From an uncultured Oscillibacter sp. (lineage in GTDB: Bacteria > Bacillota > Clostridia > Oscillospirales > Oscillospiraceae), in the NCBI GenBank assembly GCA_946551795.1, contig CAMNRF010000006.1, positions 1 to 55,919 on the forward strand: a DNA stretch of 55,919 nucleotides. The letters run 5' to 3'. The position numbers and the translations under genes were made by a program. The notes under the pieces were generated by a model, which worked only from the letters and a program-made list of their open reading frames with translations, was not told where the DNA came from and did no database searches. Positions 55,715 through 55,919 of the stretch are shown here, piece by piece; position 1 is the stretch's first letter, and each line of letters begins with the position of its first letter.

Positions 55715-55919
55715 TGTGAACCGCCCCCCCCCAATAGATAGACAAAAGTGATAAAATAGAAAAAAGGGAGTGAGTATATGCCAAAGGGAGTGCCAAACAG
55801 GAGATATACAGCGGAATTTAAGACAAAGGTAGTCGAAACCATGCGTGCGGAAGGGCTGAGTTATAGTGAAGCAGGCCGCCGGTTTGGAATCGAGGCCCAT
55901 ACTTTGCTGCAGATCTGGG
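55715..55919 (+). mobile_element. Left end of an IS3-family element, cut by the window edge
   Basis: TGTGAACCGCCCCCCCC...AATAGATAGAC is a typical IS3-family left end with a nine-C tract, 63 bases before the first transposase frame. It begins at the edge of the remnant's right end, so it may have inserted into that older copy. The element continues beyond the window. Confidence 0.65.
55778..55919 (+). CDS. IS3-family transposase OrfA, C-terminus off the right edge
   Basis: 47 codons are visible: MPKGVPNRRYTAEFKTKVVE then EGLSYSEAGRRFGIEAHTLLQIW, the helix-turn-helix of IS3/IS911 OrfA proteins that binds the element's ends. The ATG is preceded by AAGGGAGTGAG. OrfB should follow by a programmed -1 frameshift outside the window. 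Confidence 0.85.
   Translation, partial: MPKGVPNRRYTAEFKTKVVETMRAEGLSYSEAGRRFGIEAHTLLQIW

Overview
The window comes from a GC-rich, anaerobic member of the Bacillota, most likely Oscillospiraceae (Flavonifractor/Lawsonibacter-like). The basis is inference from: a pyruvate:ferredoxin oxidoreductase at the left edge, a ylxM-ffh-rpsP-khpA operon, the two M16 proteases of the YmfF/YmfH type, BMP-family lipoprotein transport, sigma-A type promoters with G+C-rich coding sequence, and no outer-membrane biogenesis genes. No rRNA, tRNA or CRISPR array was seen.

Layout. 1-5246: nifJ (minus, cut by the left edge) and the Mg-chelatase-like ATPase yifB/comM, read divergently. 5335-11791: a TetR-controlled tripartite RND efflux operon (regulator, TolC-like coiled-coil protein, lipoprotein adaptor, RND pump) with two matched palindromes over the predicted transcription start. 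11795-15727: tmk, the serine-biosynthesis pair serC/serA and a PAP2 phosphatase. 15921-28969: a large catabolic locus. On the minus strand are a YheO-like regulator, two fold-type-II PLP enzymes and a complete BMP-type ABC importer; on the plus strand are ygeY, a small membrane protein, ygeW and a carbamate kinase. ygeY, ygeW and the kinase are hallmarks of the anaerobic purine/urate degradation cluster known from E. coli and gut Clostridia. 29194-31378: a DUF4180 gene and a TPP-riboswitch-controlled thiE-thiD operon. 31381-37382: ymfF-ymfH-lgt-nfo, an NTF2-like protein and an M19 dipeptidase. 37496-42602: tag, ylxM-ffh-rpsP-khpA, a lipoprotein and a glycosyltransferase fused to a MarR-type DNA-binding domain. 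43042-44671: a zinc-macrodomain hydrolase overlapping a class-M sirtuin (reversible ADP-ribosylation).

From about 44.7 kb to the right edge the composition becomes less GC-rich and the gene content looks acquired. There are two two-component systems, each beside an ABC transporter (a LanFEG-type lantibiotic-immunity set and an ATPase/FtsX-permease pair), a small lipoprotein, tiny membrane ORFs (one frameshifted), an IS3-family remnant, and the left end of a second IS3-family element running off the window. It reads as an antimicrobial-peptide sensing and resistance island with mobile-element scars.

The most notable items are the purine-type cluster, in which two PLP enzymes sit where the 2,3-diaminopropionate lyase YgeX might be expected; the GT2-MarR fusion; and the sirtuin/macrodomain pair with an altered NAAN motif in the macrodomain.
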